A stretch of DNA of 64,000 bases, from NCBI RefSeq assembly GCF_004364865.1, contig NZ_SOAU01000001.1, forward strand, positions 4,248,001 through 4,312,000, read 5' to 3'. Position 1 is the stretch's first letter. The number at the start of each line of letters is the position of its first letter. Source of the DNA: Ilumatobacter fluminis. Lineage in GTDB: Bacteria > Actinomycetota > Acidimicrobiia > Acidimicrobiales > Ilumatobacteraceae. Positions 33,808 through 42,730 of this stretch are shown here, in pieces. The position numbers and the translations under genes were made by a program. Below the pieces are notes generated by a model. That model had not been told where the DNA came from. It saw only the letters and a list, made by a program, of their open reading frames with translations, and did no database searches.

Positions 33808-33813
33808 TACCGT
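33808..33813 (+). promoter_or_regulatory. Leaderless-type -10 for the small SnoaL gene
   Basis: TACCGT ends six bases before ATG 33820, with no ribosome site between. No convincing -35. Confidence 0.4.
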
Positions 33814-33819
33814 CGCCGC

Positions 33820-34260
33820 ATGATCAGCGACGAACTGCGGGAGCGTCGGCTCGCCACCCTCGACGTGCACTTCCGGTCGGAGGTCGACCACGACTGGGAC
33901 GCGTGCCTGGCCACGTTCGCCGGCACGCCGCGATACGAGATCGTGCCGCTCGACCAGGTGCACGAGGGCGACGACGAGGTGCTCGCCTACCACCGGGCGC
34001 AGCGGCAGGCGTTCCCCGACCAGCGGCACGAGAACGCCCGCTTCCATGTGGCCGACGACGACACGGTGATCGCCGAGTTCGACCTGATCGGCACCAACAC
34101 CGGCGAGTTCGTCGGCGGCGCCCCGACCGGGCAGGCGTTCCGGGTCCCGACGATCGCCGTGTTCTCCTTCGACGGCGACAAGATCACCAACGAACGCGTC
34201 TACCTCGACGTCCTCAGCCTCCTCACCCAGATCGGCCGCACCGACCTCCTCCCCACCTGA
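33820..34260 (+). CDS. SnoaL-like polyketide-cyclase-type (NTF2 fold) protein
   Basis: 146 residues: ATLDVHFRSEVDHDWDACLATF, YHRAQRQAFPDQRHENARFHV and FRVPTIAVFSFDGDKITNERVYLD are characteristic of the SnoaL ester-cyclase group. ATG 33820 lies just downstream of a TACCGT -10, so a leaderless transcript is likely; an in-frame GTG seven codons upstream would begin before that -10. Monocistronic: it sits between a double terminator and a convergent SDR gene. The substrate is unknown. Confidence 0.83.
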   Translation: MISDELRERRLATLDVHFRSEVDHDWDACLATFAGTPRYEIVPLDQVHEGDDEVLAYHRAQRQAFPDQRHENARFHVADDDTVIAEFDLIGTNTGEFVGGAPTGQAFRVPTIAVFSFDGDKITNERVYLDVLSLLTQIGRTDLLPT

Positions 34261-34291
34261 CCCACATCGGGCGGTCGGGCGCCGTCCGAGG

Positions 34292-35053
34292 TCAGTAGCG
34301 GGCGGCTCGGACGAGGCCGCCGTCGATGTGGAGGTTGGCGGCGGTGGTGTAGGCGTTGACCGGGGCGAGCAGGAACACGACCCCGGCGGCGACCTCCTCC
34401 GGGCGGCCGAGCCGACCGAAGACCGATCGCGCCGCCACGCCGTCGTAGACCTCGGGCATCCCGTCGCGCACCTGCCCCCAGAATCCGTCGTCGACGTGGA
34501 TAGGTCCGGGTGAGACGACGTTCACGCGCACGCCGTTGCGTCCCTCCAGTTGGGCGAGCTGCGACGCGTACTGCGTCAGGGCCGCCTTCATCGGGCCGTA
34601 GGCACGGTCCAGGTCGGGCAGTTCGGACAGGACGGCGGCGATCGACGAGATCACGACGAGTGACCCGTTCGACTCGCGCAGGTGCGGCACGACCGCATCG
34701 ATGGCGCGCACGTGCTGATAGAGGTCGATGTCGAACGTCTCGGGCCAGCGCCCGATGTCGGTCCGGTACACGCGCGCCGACACGTTGCTGACGAACCCGT
34801 CGATACCACCCCACGCGTCGGCGACGTCGGAGATCCACTCCTCGACGGCGCCGTCGGCCGTCACGTCGACCTGGTCGGTTCGGAGCCGGTCACCGACGTC
34901 GACCGCAGCGGCGAGATCGTCGAGCGACTCACGCCCGCGTGCGCACGTCGCAACCCGTGCCCCTTCGGCCACGAGCAGTTCGACGGTCGCCCGTCCGATC
35001 CCGCGGCTCCCACCGGTGACGACGATGCGCGCTCCGCTCAATCCCAGGTCCAT
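34292..35053 (-). CDS. SDR family oxidoreductase
   Basis: 253 residues. TGGSRGIGRATVELL is the cofactor loop; the usual NNAG motif is replaced by SNVSA; the catalytic serine is in ISSIAA and the Tyr-Lys pair in YGPMK. INP-like SPGPIHVDDGFW and HIDGGLV complete the fold. NNAG replacement is seen in some SDRs and does not by itself abolish activity. Single gene, divergent from the VOC-SDR pair across an AT-rich promoter region. Confidence 0.86.
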   Translation of the reverse strand: MDLGLSGARIVVTGGSRGIGRATVELLVAEGARVATCARGRESLDDLAAAVDVGDRLRTDQVDVTADGAVEEWISDVADAWGGIDGFVSNVSARVYRTDIGRWPETFDIDLYQHVRAIDAVVPHLRESNGSLVVISSIAAVLSELPDLDRAYGPMKAALTQYASQLAQLEGRNGVRVNVVSPGPIHVDDGFWGQVRDGMPEVYDGVAARSVFGRLGRPEEVAAGVVFLLAPVNAYTTAANLHIDGGLVRAARY

Positions 35054-35085
35054 GTCTGCTGCCTCCGATCCGTGCGCCGCGACCC

Positions 35086-35114
35086 TTGCGGCGCGGTCGA
35101 TCTCTTATTAGATT
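35086..35114 (+). promoter_or_regulatory. Predicted promoter of the VOC-SDR pair
   Basis: TTGCGG (35086-35091), a 17-base spacer and TAGATT (35109-35114), in an AT-rich island that is unusual here. On the other strand a TTGACA lies at 35123-35118 but without a matching -10. Confidence 0.45.
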
Positions 35115-35147
35115 TACTGTCAACAAGCGGCCGTGTCAACGGCCGAC

Positions 35148-35207
35148 GAGCCGACGAACCATGAGCTGACGAACCACGACACGACGAGGAACGACATGAC
35201 GACGATG
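35148..35207 (+). repeat. Four degenerate 15-nt direct repeats upstream of the VOC gene
   Basis: Units start at 35148, 35163, 35178 and 35193. Units 1 and 2 differ at two positions; units 3 and 4 are looser. They include the Shine-Dalgarno-like GAGGA at 35185-35189. Confidence 0.5.
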
Positions 35208-35225
35208 ACGAGCACGACATGCTGA
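35196..35225 (+). CDS. Possible 9-residue leader peptide
   Basis: An ATG at 35196, six bases after GAGGA, opens MTTMTSTTC and ends in TGA at 35223-35225, overlapping the VOC start (35219) in another frame. The VOC ATG has no good ribosome site of its own, so translation of this leader could deliver ribosomes to it. Speculative; no further evidence. Confidence 0.3.
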   Translation: MTTMTSTTC

Positions 35226-36145
35226 TCGGGCTGCACCACGTGGGCCGTGCGGTCGCCGACGTGGCGACCGTCGCCGACGACCACGCGGCGATCACCGGCT
35301 GGCCGGTCACGCACACGGCAGCCGGCGACTCGCCGCTCTGCGCCGGCAGGAACGTCGGCGCCACCGCGTTGCTGCACGGACCCAACGGCTGGCTCGAGCT
35401 CGTCGGCGCCACCACCGGCGAACCGACCCTCCGCAGCGTCAACGTGGCCGGTGTCGCCCACTCCTCCATCCAGACCGGCAACACCACTCCGATCGACACG
35501 CGCCTCGCCGATCGCGAGATCACCCGCCACGACGGACCGATCGAACTCGGCACCGGATTCACCTACCTCTACGTGCGAGACGCCGAGCACGACATCATCG
35601 AAATCGAAGGCGCACCGCACGCACCCGCCGATCTCGACCCGTGGTTGTCGCACGGAGCGATCGTCAGCCCCGACATCGACCGCCTCGCCGCTTCGTACGC
35701 GACGGTGCTCGACGCCGAGCCGACGCCACCGATCCGTCTCGCCGGGCACTCCGAGTTCGACCGGGGAACGGGCCTCGCCGGCGTCGACGTGCGTGTCACG
35801 TTCGTCAGGGTGCCGAACGGCTCGGTGGAGATGTGGCAGTACGACGCCCCGGCGCCGGTCGGTGAACCGGTCCGCGACTACGAAGCGGTCGGTGCCGGGC
35901 ACCTCGCGTTCGAGACGACGTCGATCGACGACACGGTCGAGCGGGCGCTCGCCAACGGCTTCGCGCTCGCCGACGAGACGATCGAAGTCGACGGACTCCG
36001 GATCGCCCGCATGACCGACCTCGACGGCAACTGGGTCGAGTTCGTCGAGTTCGACGACCTCGACGACCCGTGTTCGCTGCGGACCCGGCCCGATCTCCGA
36101 CGTCCGGCCAAGATGGACGCCCTGCTCGCGGCGGCTCGCTCGTGA
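35219..36145 (+). CDS. VOC superfamily (glyoxalase/extradiol dioxygenase fold) protein
   Basis: 308 residues with two vicinal-oxygen-chelate modules: GLHHVGRAVADVATVADDHA at the start and a second at about 145-270 (WLSHGAIVSPDIDRLAASY, then GAGHLAFETTSIDDTVERA and DLDGNWVEFVEF). Metal ligands are plausible as the first His of the HHVGRAV or HLAF strand and the terminal Glu, but a full ring-cleaving dioxygenase triad is not obvious. It overlaps the downstream SDR by four bases (GTGA), so the two probably act on one substrate. Confidence 0.82.
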   Translation: MLIGLHHVGRAVADVATVADDHAAITGWPVTHTAAGDSPLCAGRNVGATALLHGPNGWLELVGATTGEPTLRSVNVAGVAHSSIQTGNTTPIDTRLADREITRHDGPIELGTGFTYLYVRDAEHDIIEIEGAPHAPADLDPWLSHGAIVSPDIDRLAASYATVLDAEPTPPIRLAGHSEFDRGTGLAGVDVRVTFVRVPNGSVEMWQYDAPAPVGEPVRDYEAVGAGHLAFETTSIDDTVERALANGFALADETIEVDGLRIARMTDLDGNWVEFVEFDDLDDPCSLRTRPDLRRPAKMDALLAAARS

Positions 36146-36906
36146 ACGGCCCCCGACCCGTCGTCGTCGTCACCGGCGCCGCGCGCGGCATCGGCCGCGC
36201 CACGGTCGAGCGCTTCGCAGATGCGGGCTACGACATCGTCGCCACCGACCTCCCCGGAGCCCCGTTCGACGACCTGGCCGACGCCGCCCGCATCACGGCG
36301 ATCGAGTACGTGGAGGCCGACGTCGCCTCGTCGGACGACTGGGCGCGCGTGATCGAGCGGTGCACCGTCCGGTTCGGACGTCTCGATGCGTTGTTCAACA
36401 ACGCCGGCATCGAAGGCCCGGCGGCGCCGATCGCCGAGTACCCCGACGACGAGTTCGACCGCATCATGGCGATCAACGTGCGCGGCGTCTTCCTGGGCAT
36501 CAAGCACGCCGCACCGCTGATGTTGCGGTCGGGCGGCGGCGCGATCGTCAACAACTCCTCGATCGCCGGGCTGGGCGGCGGTGCGCGCATCGCCGGCTAC
36601 GCAGCGAGCAAGCACGCCGTCATCGGCCTCACGAGGTCGGCCGCGATCGAGTTCGCTGGGACGATCCGGGTCAATGCGATCTGTCCGTCGCCGACCGGTA
36701 CCCGGATGATGTGGGACCTGCGCGACCGGATCGGCGGCGACATGTCGGACGCCGACTTCGAGCGGGCCTTCACCGGCGACACTCCGATGGGCCGGTTCGC
36801 CGAACCCGGCGAGATGGCCGACGTCGTCGTCTTCCTCGCCGGCTCCGCCGCCTCCTACATCACCGGCGCAATCCTGCCCGTCGACGGCGGCACCACCGCC
36901 AAGTGA
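36142..36906 (+). CDS. SDR family oxidoreductase
   Basis: 254 residues with all classical motifs: TGAARGIGRATVERF, FNNAGIEG, the serine in NNSSIAG and YAASKHA for Tyr-Lys; CPSPTGTRMM and ASYITGAILPVDGG at the end. NAD(P)-dependent oxidation or reduction of a hydroxyl/keto group. GTG 36142 overlaps the VOC stop (GTGA). The following hairpin at 36905-36939 begins within its stop codon. Confidence 0.88.
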   Translation: MNGPRPVVVVTGAARGIGRATVERFADAGYDIVATDLPGAPFDDLADAARITAIEYVEADVASSDDWARVIERCTVRFGRLDALFNNAGIEGPAAPIAEYPDDEFDRIMAINVRGVFLGIKHAAPLMLRSGGGAIVNNSSIAGLGGGARIAGYAASKHAVIGLTRSAAIEFAGTIRVNAICPSPTGTRMMWDLRDRIGGDMSDADFERAFTGDTPMGRFAEPGEMADVVVFLAGSAASYITGAILPVDGGTTAK

Positions 36907-36939
36907 CCCGCGGAAGAAGTCGGACTGCTTCCGCGGGTC
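36905..36939. terminator. Bidirectional hairpin spanning two convergent stop codons
   Basis: Arms 36905-36916 and 36928-36939 pair over 12 bp with an 11-base loop. It touches the SDR stop (36904-36906) on one side and the LLM stop (36940-36938) on the other. Confidence 0.68.
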
Positions 36940-37846
36940 AGCGGGCGGCGAGGAGGGCGGCTCGGGTGGCGGCGTGTTCGTCGGGGTTGCCGCCCATCAC
37001 GACGGCGGTGAAGTCGGTGGCGCCGGCAGCGCGGATCTTCTCGATACCGTCGACGACCTCCTCGTGGCTACCGATCAGCGACAGTTCGGCCAGTCCGTGC
37101 ACGCCCTCGATGTCGAGCATCGCCCGGTACGACGGCAGCTCGGCGTAGATCGACAGGATCTGGCCGACAAAGTCGCGCGCCGACTGCGGGTCGTCGGTGA
37201 CCCAGACCGGCAGGCTGCACACGATGCTGGGCGTCGGCCGGCCGGCCTCGTCGGCGGCGGCGTCGATCGCCGGCTTGATCTGCTGCTCGATCGTCTTCGG
37301 GCCGACGCACCACAGGATCGTGCCGTCGGTGCGCTTGCCCGCGACCCGCAGCATCTGGTCGCCGAGCGCGGCGAGCATCACCTTCGGCGGGGTCGTGGTC
37401 GGGCGGGTGCCCTCGCCCACGAAGCTGAAGAACTCGCCCTCGTGGTTCGACGAACCCGTCTCGAGCAGCGGGAGCAGGATGTCGAGGTAGTCGAGCATGT
37501 GGCGGACCGGCTTGCGCCACTCCATCTTGTAGTAGTTCTCGACGACGGGTCGATGCGACAGACCGATGCCGAGCACGAACCGGCCGTCGGACGCCGCCTG
37601 CGCCGTGAGCGCCGACGCCGCCATGGCGTGCGGGTGTCGCGGCCACGTCGGCACCACCGCGGTGCCGAGCGTCAGCGACTCGGTCTTCGTGCCGACCAGC
37701 CCGAGCGTGGCCTGGGCGTCGACCAGCGCCGTCTGGGCGAGCCAGTAGCTGTCGAAGCCGGCCGCTTCGGCGTCGACCGCTGCCGCGGTGATCGTGCCGA
37801 GGTCGGGTTGGGCGAGTTGGTCGGAGCCGTTGATGCCGATCTTCAC
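36938..37846 (-). CDS. LLM class flavin/F420-dependent oxidoreductase
   Basis: 302 residues. KIGINGSDQLAQPDLGTI, GFDSYWLAQT, LTLGTAVVPTWPRHP and FVLGIGLSHRPVVENYYKM are features of the F420-dependent luciferase-like group. GTG 37846 starts the first beta-strand (VKIGING); GTG 37855 three codons earlier is the alternative. Single gene, outside the operator-controlled regulon (I see no copy of the palindrome upstream), divergent from the phosphodiesterase gene. Confidence 0.86.
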   Translation of the reverse strand: MKIGINGSDQLAQPDLGTITAAAVDAEAAGFDSYWLAQTALVDAQATLGLVGTKTESLTLGTAVVPTWPRHPHAMAASALTAQAASDGRFVLGIGLSHRPVVENYYKMEWRKPVRHMLDYLDILLPLLETGSSNHEGEFFSFVGEGTRPTTTPPKVMLAALGDQMLRVAGKRTDGTILWCVGPKTIEQQIKPAIDAAADEAGRPTPSIVCSLPVWVTDDPQSARDFVGQILSIYAELPSYRAMLDIEGVHGLAELSLIGSHEEVVDGIEKIRAAGATDFTAVVMGGNPDEHAATRAALLAAR

Positions 37847-37900
37847 GCTCGTCACCGTACGTGTTGCGACCGGCCGCGGAAGGATCGCGAGAATGGGGTC

Positions 37901-38401
37901 GTGCCGAGACTGTTCGTGGCCGCCTTCCCGACGCCCGAGATCGCCGACGTGCTGGCGACGATCCCGGTCGACGACTCGTCGGGCGTTCGGATGGTGCCGC
38001 CCGAGAACTGGCACGTGACACTGCGCTTCCTCGGCGACGCCGACACGGCCACCGTGATCGAGCGACTTCGGGCCACGGCCACGCCGTTCGCCGAGGCCGA
38101 GATGGGGCCGCATCTCGAGCACCTCGGGCCACGGCAGGTCGTCGCACCCGTGGCCGGCGTCGACCACCTCGCTGCGTCGGTCACGCGCGCCACGGCCGAC
38201 CTCGGCGATCCGCCTCGTCACTCGTTCCGAGGGCACCTCACCGTCGCCCGCCTCCGCCGGGGTGCGACGTCTCGGCTGCCGGGCGAGCCGGTCGGCGGGC
38301 GCTTTCCCGTCGACGAGATCGTGCTCGTCGAGAGCACGCTGTCGGACACCGGTTCGCGCTACGAGGCGGTCGCGAGGTTCTCGACCGTTCGGGCCGTCTG
38401 A
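37901..38401 (+). CDS. thpR: RNA 2',3'-cyclic phosphodiesterase (2H family)
   Basis: 166 residues. Both catalytic H-x-T motifs are present: HVTLRFLG (His38, Thr40) and HLTVARL in the C-terminal half. The start PRLFVAAFP and the end LVESTLSDTGSRYEAVARF match ThpR/LigT, which opens 2',3'-cyclic phosphates on RNA ends and was first described as a tRNA ligase. GTG 37901 gives the normal N-terminus. Its 3' end overlaps the convergent FtsK-like gene by 43 bases. Confidence 0.9.
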   Translation: MPRLFVAAFPTPEIADVLATIPVDDSSGVRMVPPENWHVTLRFLGDADTATVIERLRATATPFAEAEMGPHLEHLGPRQVVAPVAGVDHLAASVTRATADLGDPPRHSFRGHLTVARLRRGATSRLPGEPVGGRFPVDEIVLVESTLSDTGSRYEAVARFSTVRAV

Positions 38402-41400
38402 TCGGCGAACGCATCGACCACCTGGACCGTCGTCGGGAGGCGGTCGACGAGGAGCACCCCACGGCCGGGCACGAGTCGCAGACCGGGCCGGAGGCGAAGC
38501 TTCGTGCCGGTGAGTTGGAGGAAGTCGGTCGGGTCGTCGGGCTGCAGCACGAGCATCCGGCGCGCCCGCCGAAGTTCGTTGACGGCGCTGCTCGTCGTGT
38601 AGCCCGACATCGACCGGGTGTCCATCGTCGCGACGACGCGCACGGCATCGTGTTCGAGCAGCCGCGCCCAGATCGGCTCGAGCACCGGGTCGTCGAACGC
38701 GTCGAGATCGTCGACGAACAGCACGACCCGGTCGTCGGGGAGCAACCCCACGAGACGGTTGGCGACGCGGTCGAGCAGTTCGGCGACAGCCGGCGCACGA
38801 CCGAATCGGCTCCGACTCGGCGGCAACCCCCGATCGGCCAGTGGGCTCGATGCCGGCCCGACGACGTAGCACTCGCCGGCGGCGATCGCGTCGAACGCCG
38901 CCGCCAGCGCCGTCGACCGCCCCGACCGGCCCGGTCCGACGATCACGGCGTGCGACCACTCGATGTCGATCCCGACCCGCCGGCCAGTGACGTCGGCGAC
39001 GGCGAACCCCGGTCCGGACGCGCGCTCGGGCAACGGCTCGCTTCGCAACCGCTCGGTGCCGGCGTCCGTCCGGTCCGCGGCGAGGAGCCCGATGGCAGCA
39101 GCCTGGCCGCGAGCCGTCGGGTCGTCTCCTTCGACCGCGACCTGCACGGTGACACCGTCGAGCAACCCTCGGCCGGCATTGTCGGCGATGCCGGCAGCAC
39201 GGTCGGCCGGCACGCCGAGGTCGGCGTACGACTGCGGGTCTGCGTGGTGCAGCACGAGCCTCGCTCCGATCGCGGACTGGAGTCGCGTCGGGATCGCCGC
39301 CCGCCGGTCGGCCGTGACGACGACGTGCATGCCGACCTGTCGCCCGTCGACGACGATGCGCTGCACCAGGTCGGACCAACCGTCCCCGCCCGATCCCGCC
39401 GCGAGCGGGTCGAGCAGGACGTCTGCCAGCGCGCCGAACCCGTCGATCAGCACGACGATGCGTTCGAGCCGTTCGCCCCCGGCCCGATGGTGTGCCGTCA
39501 GGTGCTCGGCCCCGGACGCTGCCAGGATCGAGCGTCGTCGGTGGAGTTCCTCGTCGAGCACCATCAGCTGTCGGGTCACCGCTTCGAGGTCGTCACCGGT
39601 CGCGACCCCGATCACCGACGGCAGCGCGCGCAGCGAGACCAGCCCGCGCGACGCGAAGTCGAGCACCATCGTCCGTGCACCGGCACGCTCGGCGTCGGCG
39701 GCGATGGTGCGCAGCGCCGTCGTCTTGCCGGCGCCGCCCGATCCGTACACCGTGAGTCCGCCGGTGCGTTCGAGGTCGACGATCGCCACGCCCTGCTCCT
39801 GGCGTTCCGGCGCGTCGAACAGGCCGATCGCGATCCGCCGACCCGGCTCGTCGTGCCGGTCGTGCTCGAGGTCGCCGGCGTCGACAGCAGCGGGCAGGTT
39901 CTCGCGCCACGGTCGCCGAGGCGGCTCGAGACCGAGTCGCGTGTTCGCCTCGGCGATCGCGTCGAGCACGACCTCGAGTTGGGTGCGCCCGTCGCCCGCC
40001 GATGCCGTCGCGATGGCAGCGGTCGCATCCGGACGGTCGAACGGGGCGACGGCGACCGGTGGTCGTTCGACGGCGCCGATCGACGGCGCCCCGGCGAAGG
40101 CACTCTGGAACTCGACGAGGGTGCGCGGGCCACGCCGAACGAGCCCTCGCCCGCGCAGCGGTGCCGGGATGTCGGCGGCGTCCGGGCTGTCGAGGATCGC
40201 CGACGACTCGGATCGATCGAGCATGCGGAGCGAGATGCGCAAGTTCGTGTTCGCGAGGATGTTCTCGTCGACCGCTCCGGTCGGCCGTTGTGTGGCGAGC
40301 ACCAGGTGGATGCCGAGGCTGCGGCCGCGCTGGGCGATGTCGACGATGCCGGCGACGAAGTCGGGCACCTCCTTGACGAGGGTGGCGAACTCGTCGACGA
40401 CGATGACGAGCGACGGGGGCGTCAGCGCCGGATCGCGTTCGAGCAGCTCGGCGAGATCCTTCGCTCGCCCTTCGAGCAGCGCCATGCGTCGTTCGAGTTC
40501 GGCGCGCAACGACACGAGCGCCCGCAGCGCAAGGCCGGCCGACAGGTTCGTGACGTAGCCGACCGTGTGCGGCAACCGCTCGAACACCTGTGACGACGCC
40601 CCGCCCTTGTAGTCGACGAACAAGAAGTTGAGCCGCTCCGGTGAGTGCCGCGCCGCGAGGGCGGCGACCATCGACTGGAGCAGCTCGCTCTTGCCGGATC
40701 CCGACGTGCCGCCGATCAGGGTGTGGGGGCCGTCGGCGACCAGGTCGAGTTCGACCGGGCCGTCCGCACCGACGCCGATCGAGAACGGCAGGGCAGGGGT
40801 CGTTGCCGACACCGACCACGCCGTGGCGACCGAGTCGGGCGTCGGCGCTCCGATCACGTCGAACAGCGGCACGGTGCGCGGGATCGCCGTGGCGAGCGAC
40901 GCCGTCGACGCGTCGCGCACGGGTGCCAGCGCACGTGCTGCCCGTTCGGCGACGACCGGACGGACGTGGTCGAGTTCGAGATCGCGATCGGCGACGTCGG
41001 GGTCGGTCGACCAGAGGCGGCCGACGAGACGCGCCCCGTCGGCCTGCGACACGGCGAGAATGCCGCCCGCCTGTCGCGGCACGTCGGCGGCACGGTCGGC
41101 CAACCACACGATGCTGATCCCGACGTCGAGCGCCTGGTCGAGCAGACGGGCGACCGCCGTCGGGTCGGGTCGCAGCGTCGCGTCGAGCACGACGACCATT
41201 CGAGGCCGGGTGGTCATGGTGCCGTGTATCGGGTGGTCGAGCCGTTGCTCGACCACGTCGATGAGGCGGGCGACGAGGTCGTCGGCACCGTCGGTGTCGT
41301 CGGCCAGATGCGGGCCCGCCAGGGGCGACGTCACGGCGCGCAGATGTGGGAGCCACTTCGTCCACCCGAGGTTGCGCACCGGAGAGGCAGCGAGTGCGAT

Positions 41401-42678
41401 GGCGACGTCGTCGGGGCTGTGGAGGGCGGCCGTGTGCAGGACGACCGACGACGCCGCTCCGTCGACGAGGACCGGATCGCCGTGCACCGCCAGATGCCGT
41501 TCGGTGAGCGGGTGACAGACCGGCACCGCCGACAATCGTTCGGCGCCTCGGACGGCATGCTCGGCCTCGACCCGCAGGTCGGCGTCGCCGCCGGACTCGA
41601 GCGCCACCTCGAACGCGGCTCGGTCGTCGCCGAGGCCGAGCCGCACGTGCAGGACGTCGGGCGCGTCGCGTCCTCGTTCCCACAGGTCGACCGTGCGGAG
41701 AGCGGCGCGACGGGCGAGATCGGCGACGTCGGGCGAGGCCACGTGACGTCGCCGGGCTTCGTCGGCGGCGAGTTCGTCGAGTTGTCGGCGACGCTCGCTC
41801 AGCATCGACCGGAACGTCGCCAGGTCGTCGACGACGTTGCGGCGACCCGATCGTCGGTCGTCGATCGCCGTCCCGATCATCACGACCGGCGAGATGAGGG
41901 TGAACAGGAGGAAGGTCGCCTGTCCGGTGATCAGGTACATGGCGACACCGGCGACGAGCGGTGCCAGCACGGCGATGAACTGGAGGCGGCGAGGTTCGGG
42001 GCGCGTTGGGATCGGACCGATCGGGTCGACGGCGACGGGCCGGACGGTCGGTGGTCGGTAGGGCGTGCGGTGGAAGGCGAGTTGCCCGAGACGGTCGCGC
42101 CCATCACACGGCTGCCGCTCGAACCGTCGGACGACGGCTCGGGTTCCTCCCAAGACGACCGTCTGGCCGACACAGAGCCGGCGGCTGTCACCCGGGGCGA
42201 CCGGATCGCCGTCGACCGCTGCGCCGTTCGATGCGTCGGGGGCGACGGCCAGTTCGATCGAACCGGTCCGATCGACCGACAGGGTCGCATGCACGCGCGA
42301 CACGGTGGGATCACCGATCGTGCAGTCGGCGGCCGAACTCCGACCGATCGTGTTGGCCCCGGTCCGCAGGACGAACGACTCGCCCGACGCCGGTCCCGCC
42401 ACAACATCGAGTGCGAGCGCCCGTCGCGGGGTCGAATCGGGTGCAGCGGTGCCTCCGACGACGAGTTCGTCGCCGGTCAGCAGGTCGAGTTCGCCGACCG
42501 GGCGGTCGAGATCGATCGACCGGCCGGTACGCCGGATCGTGAACCGGGTGGCCGGACCGAGCCCGGTGGACGCGGCGATCGCCAGGCTGAGGTCGGCGCC
42601 GACGTGATCGTCGTCGACCGCGGCGACCACGTCGCGGGTCTCGTCACCGAGGCGGAGGCGGAGGGCGATCTCGTGCAC
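38359..42678 (-). CDS. EssC/EccC-like T7SS ATPase: ubiquitin-like, FHA, membrane, three FtsK domains
   Basis: 1439 residues. Order: a beta-grasp YukD-like region (about 1-78, ending LLTGDELVVGG); an FHA domain (about 95-180, GANTIGRSSAADCTIG and SRVHATL); two membrane segments (about 230-275); then three FtsK/SpoIIIE-type domains with Walker A GGTSGSGKSE (near 657), GSGGAGKTT (near 981) and GPGRSGRST (near 1250). The last has Arg for the invariant Lys, so it is probably non-hydrolytic, as the third domain often is in EssC. Walker B VIVVDEFA belongs to domain 1. Role: motor of a type VII-like secretion system. GTG 42678 is the only plausible start; it lacks a strong ribosome site. Confidence 0.87.
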   Translation of the reverse strand: MHEIALRLRLGDETRDVVAAVDDDHVGADLSLAIAASTGLGPATRFTIRRTGRSIDLDRPVGELDLLTGDELVVGGTAAPDSTPRRALALDVVAGPASGESFVLRTGANTIGRSSAADCTIGDPTVSRVHATLSVDRTGSIELAVAPDASNGAAVDGDPVAPGDSRRLCVGQTVVLGGTRAVVRRFERQPCDGRDRLGQLAFHRTPYRPPTVRPVAVDPIGPIPTRPEPRRLQFIAVLAPLVAGVAMYLITGQATFLLFTLISPVVMIGTAIDDRRSGRRNVVDDLATFRSMLSERRRQLDELAADEARRRHVASPDVADLARRAALRTVDLWERGRDAPDVLHVRLGLGDDRAAFEVALESGGDADLRVEAEHAVRGAERLSAVPVCHPLTERHLAVHGDPVLVDGAASSVVLHTAALHSPDDVAIALAASPVRNLGWTKWLPHLRAVTSPLAGPHLADDTDGADDLVARLIDVVEQRLDHPIHGTMTTRPRMVVVLDATLRPDPTAVARLLDQALDVGISIVWLADRAADVPRQAGGILAVSQADGARLVGRLWSTDPDVADRDLELDHVRPVVAERAARALAPVRDASTASLATAIPRTVPLFDVIGAPTPDSVATAWSVSATTPALPFSIGVGADGPVELDLVADGPHTLIGGTSGSGKSELLQSMVAALAARHSPERLNFLFVDYKGGASSQVFERLPHTVGYVTNLSAGLALRALVSLRAELERRMALLEGRAKDLAELLERDPALTPPSLVIVVDEFATLVKEVPDFVAGIVDIAQRGRSLGIHLVLATQRPTGAVDENILANTNLRISLRMLDRSESSAILDSPDAADIPAPLRGRGLVRRGPRTLVEFQSAFAGAPSIGAVERPPVAVAPFDRPDATAAIATASAGDGRTQLEVVLDAIAEANTRLGLEPPRRPWRENLPAAVDAGDLEHDRHDEPGRRIAIGLFDAPERQEQGVAIVDLERTGGLTVYGSGGAGKTTALRTIAADAERAGARTMVLDFASRGLVSLRALPSVIGVATGDDLEAVTRQLMVLDEELHRRRSILAASGAEHLTAHHRAGGERLERIVVLIDGFGALADVLLDPLAAGSGGDGWSDLVQRIVVDGRQVGMHVVVTADRRAAIPTRLQSAIGARLVLHHADPQSYADLGVPADRAAGIADNAGRGLLDGVTVQVAVEGDDPTARGQAAAIGLLAADRTDAGTERLRSEPLPERASGPGFAVADVTGRRVGIDIEWSHAVIVGPGRSGRSTALAAAFDAIAAGECYVVGPASSPLADRGLPPSRSRFGRAPAVAELLDRVANRLVGLLPDDRVVLFVDDLDAFDDPVLEPIWARLLEHDAVRVVATMDTRSMSGYTTSSAVNELRRARRMLVLQPDDPTDFLQLTGTKLRLRPGLRLVPGRGVLLVDRLPTTVQVVDAFADQTARTVENLATAS

Positions 42679-42730
42679 GTGATCGACCGTACGGACGTCG
42701 GGTCGCCGTGGACATGGGGACGACTCCCCG

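Noticed and set aside
35118-35123. TTGACA on the minus strand as the -35 of the SDR gene at 34292-35053
   Set aside because: No acceptable -10 at 16-19 bases spacing; kept only as a remark under the plus-strand promoter.
37861-40593. A 910-residue open frame on the plus strand opposite the FtsK-like gene
   Set aside because: It is a GC-rich antisense shadow: Arg/Asp/Gly-rich composition, no recognisable motif, and the minus frame has clear Walker and FHA motifs.
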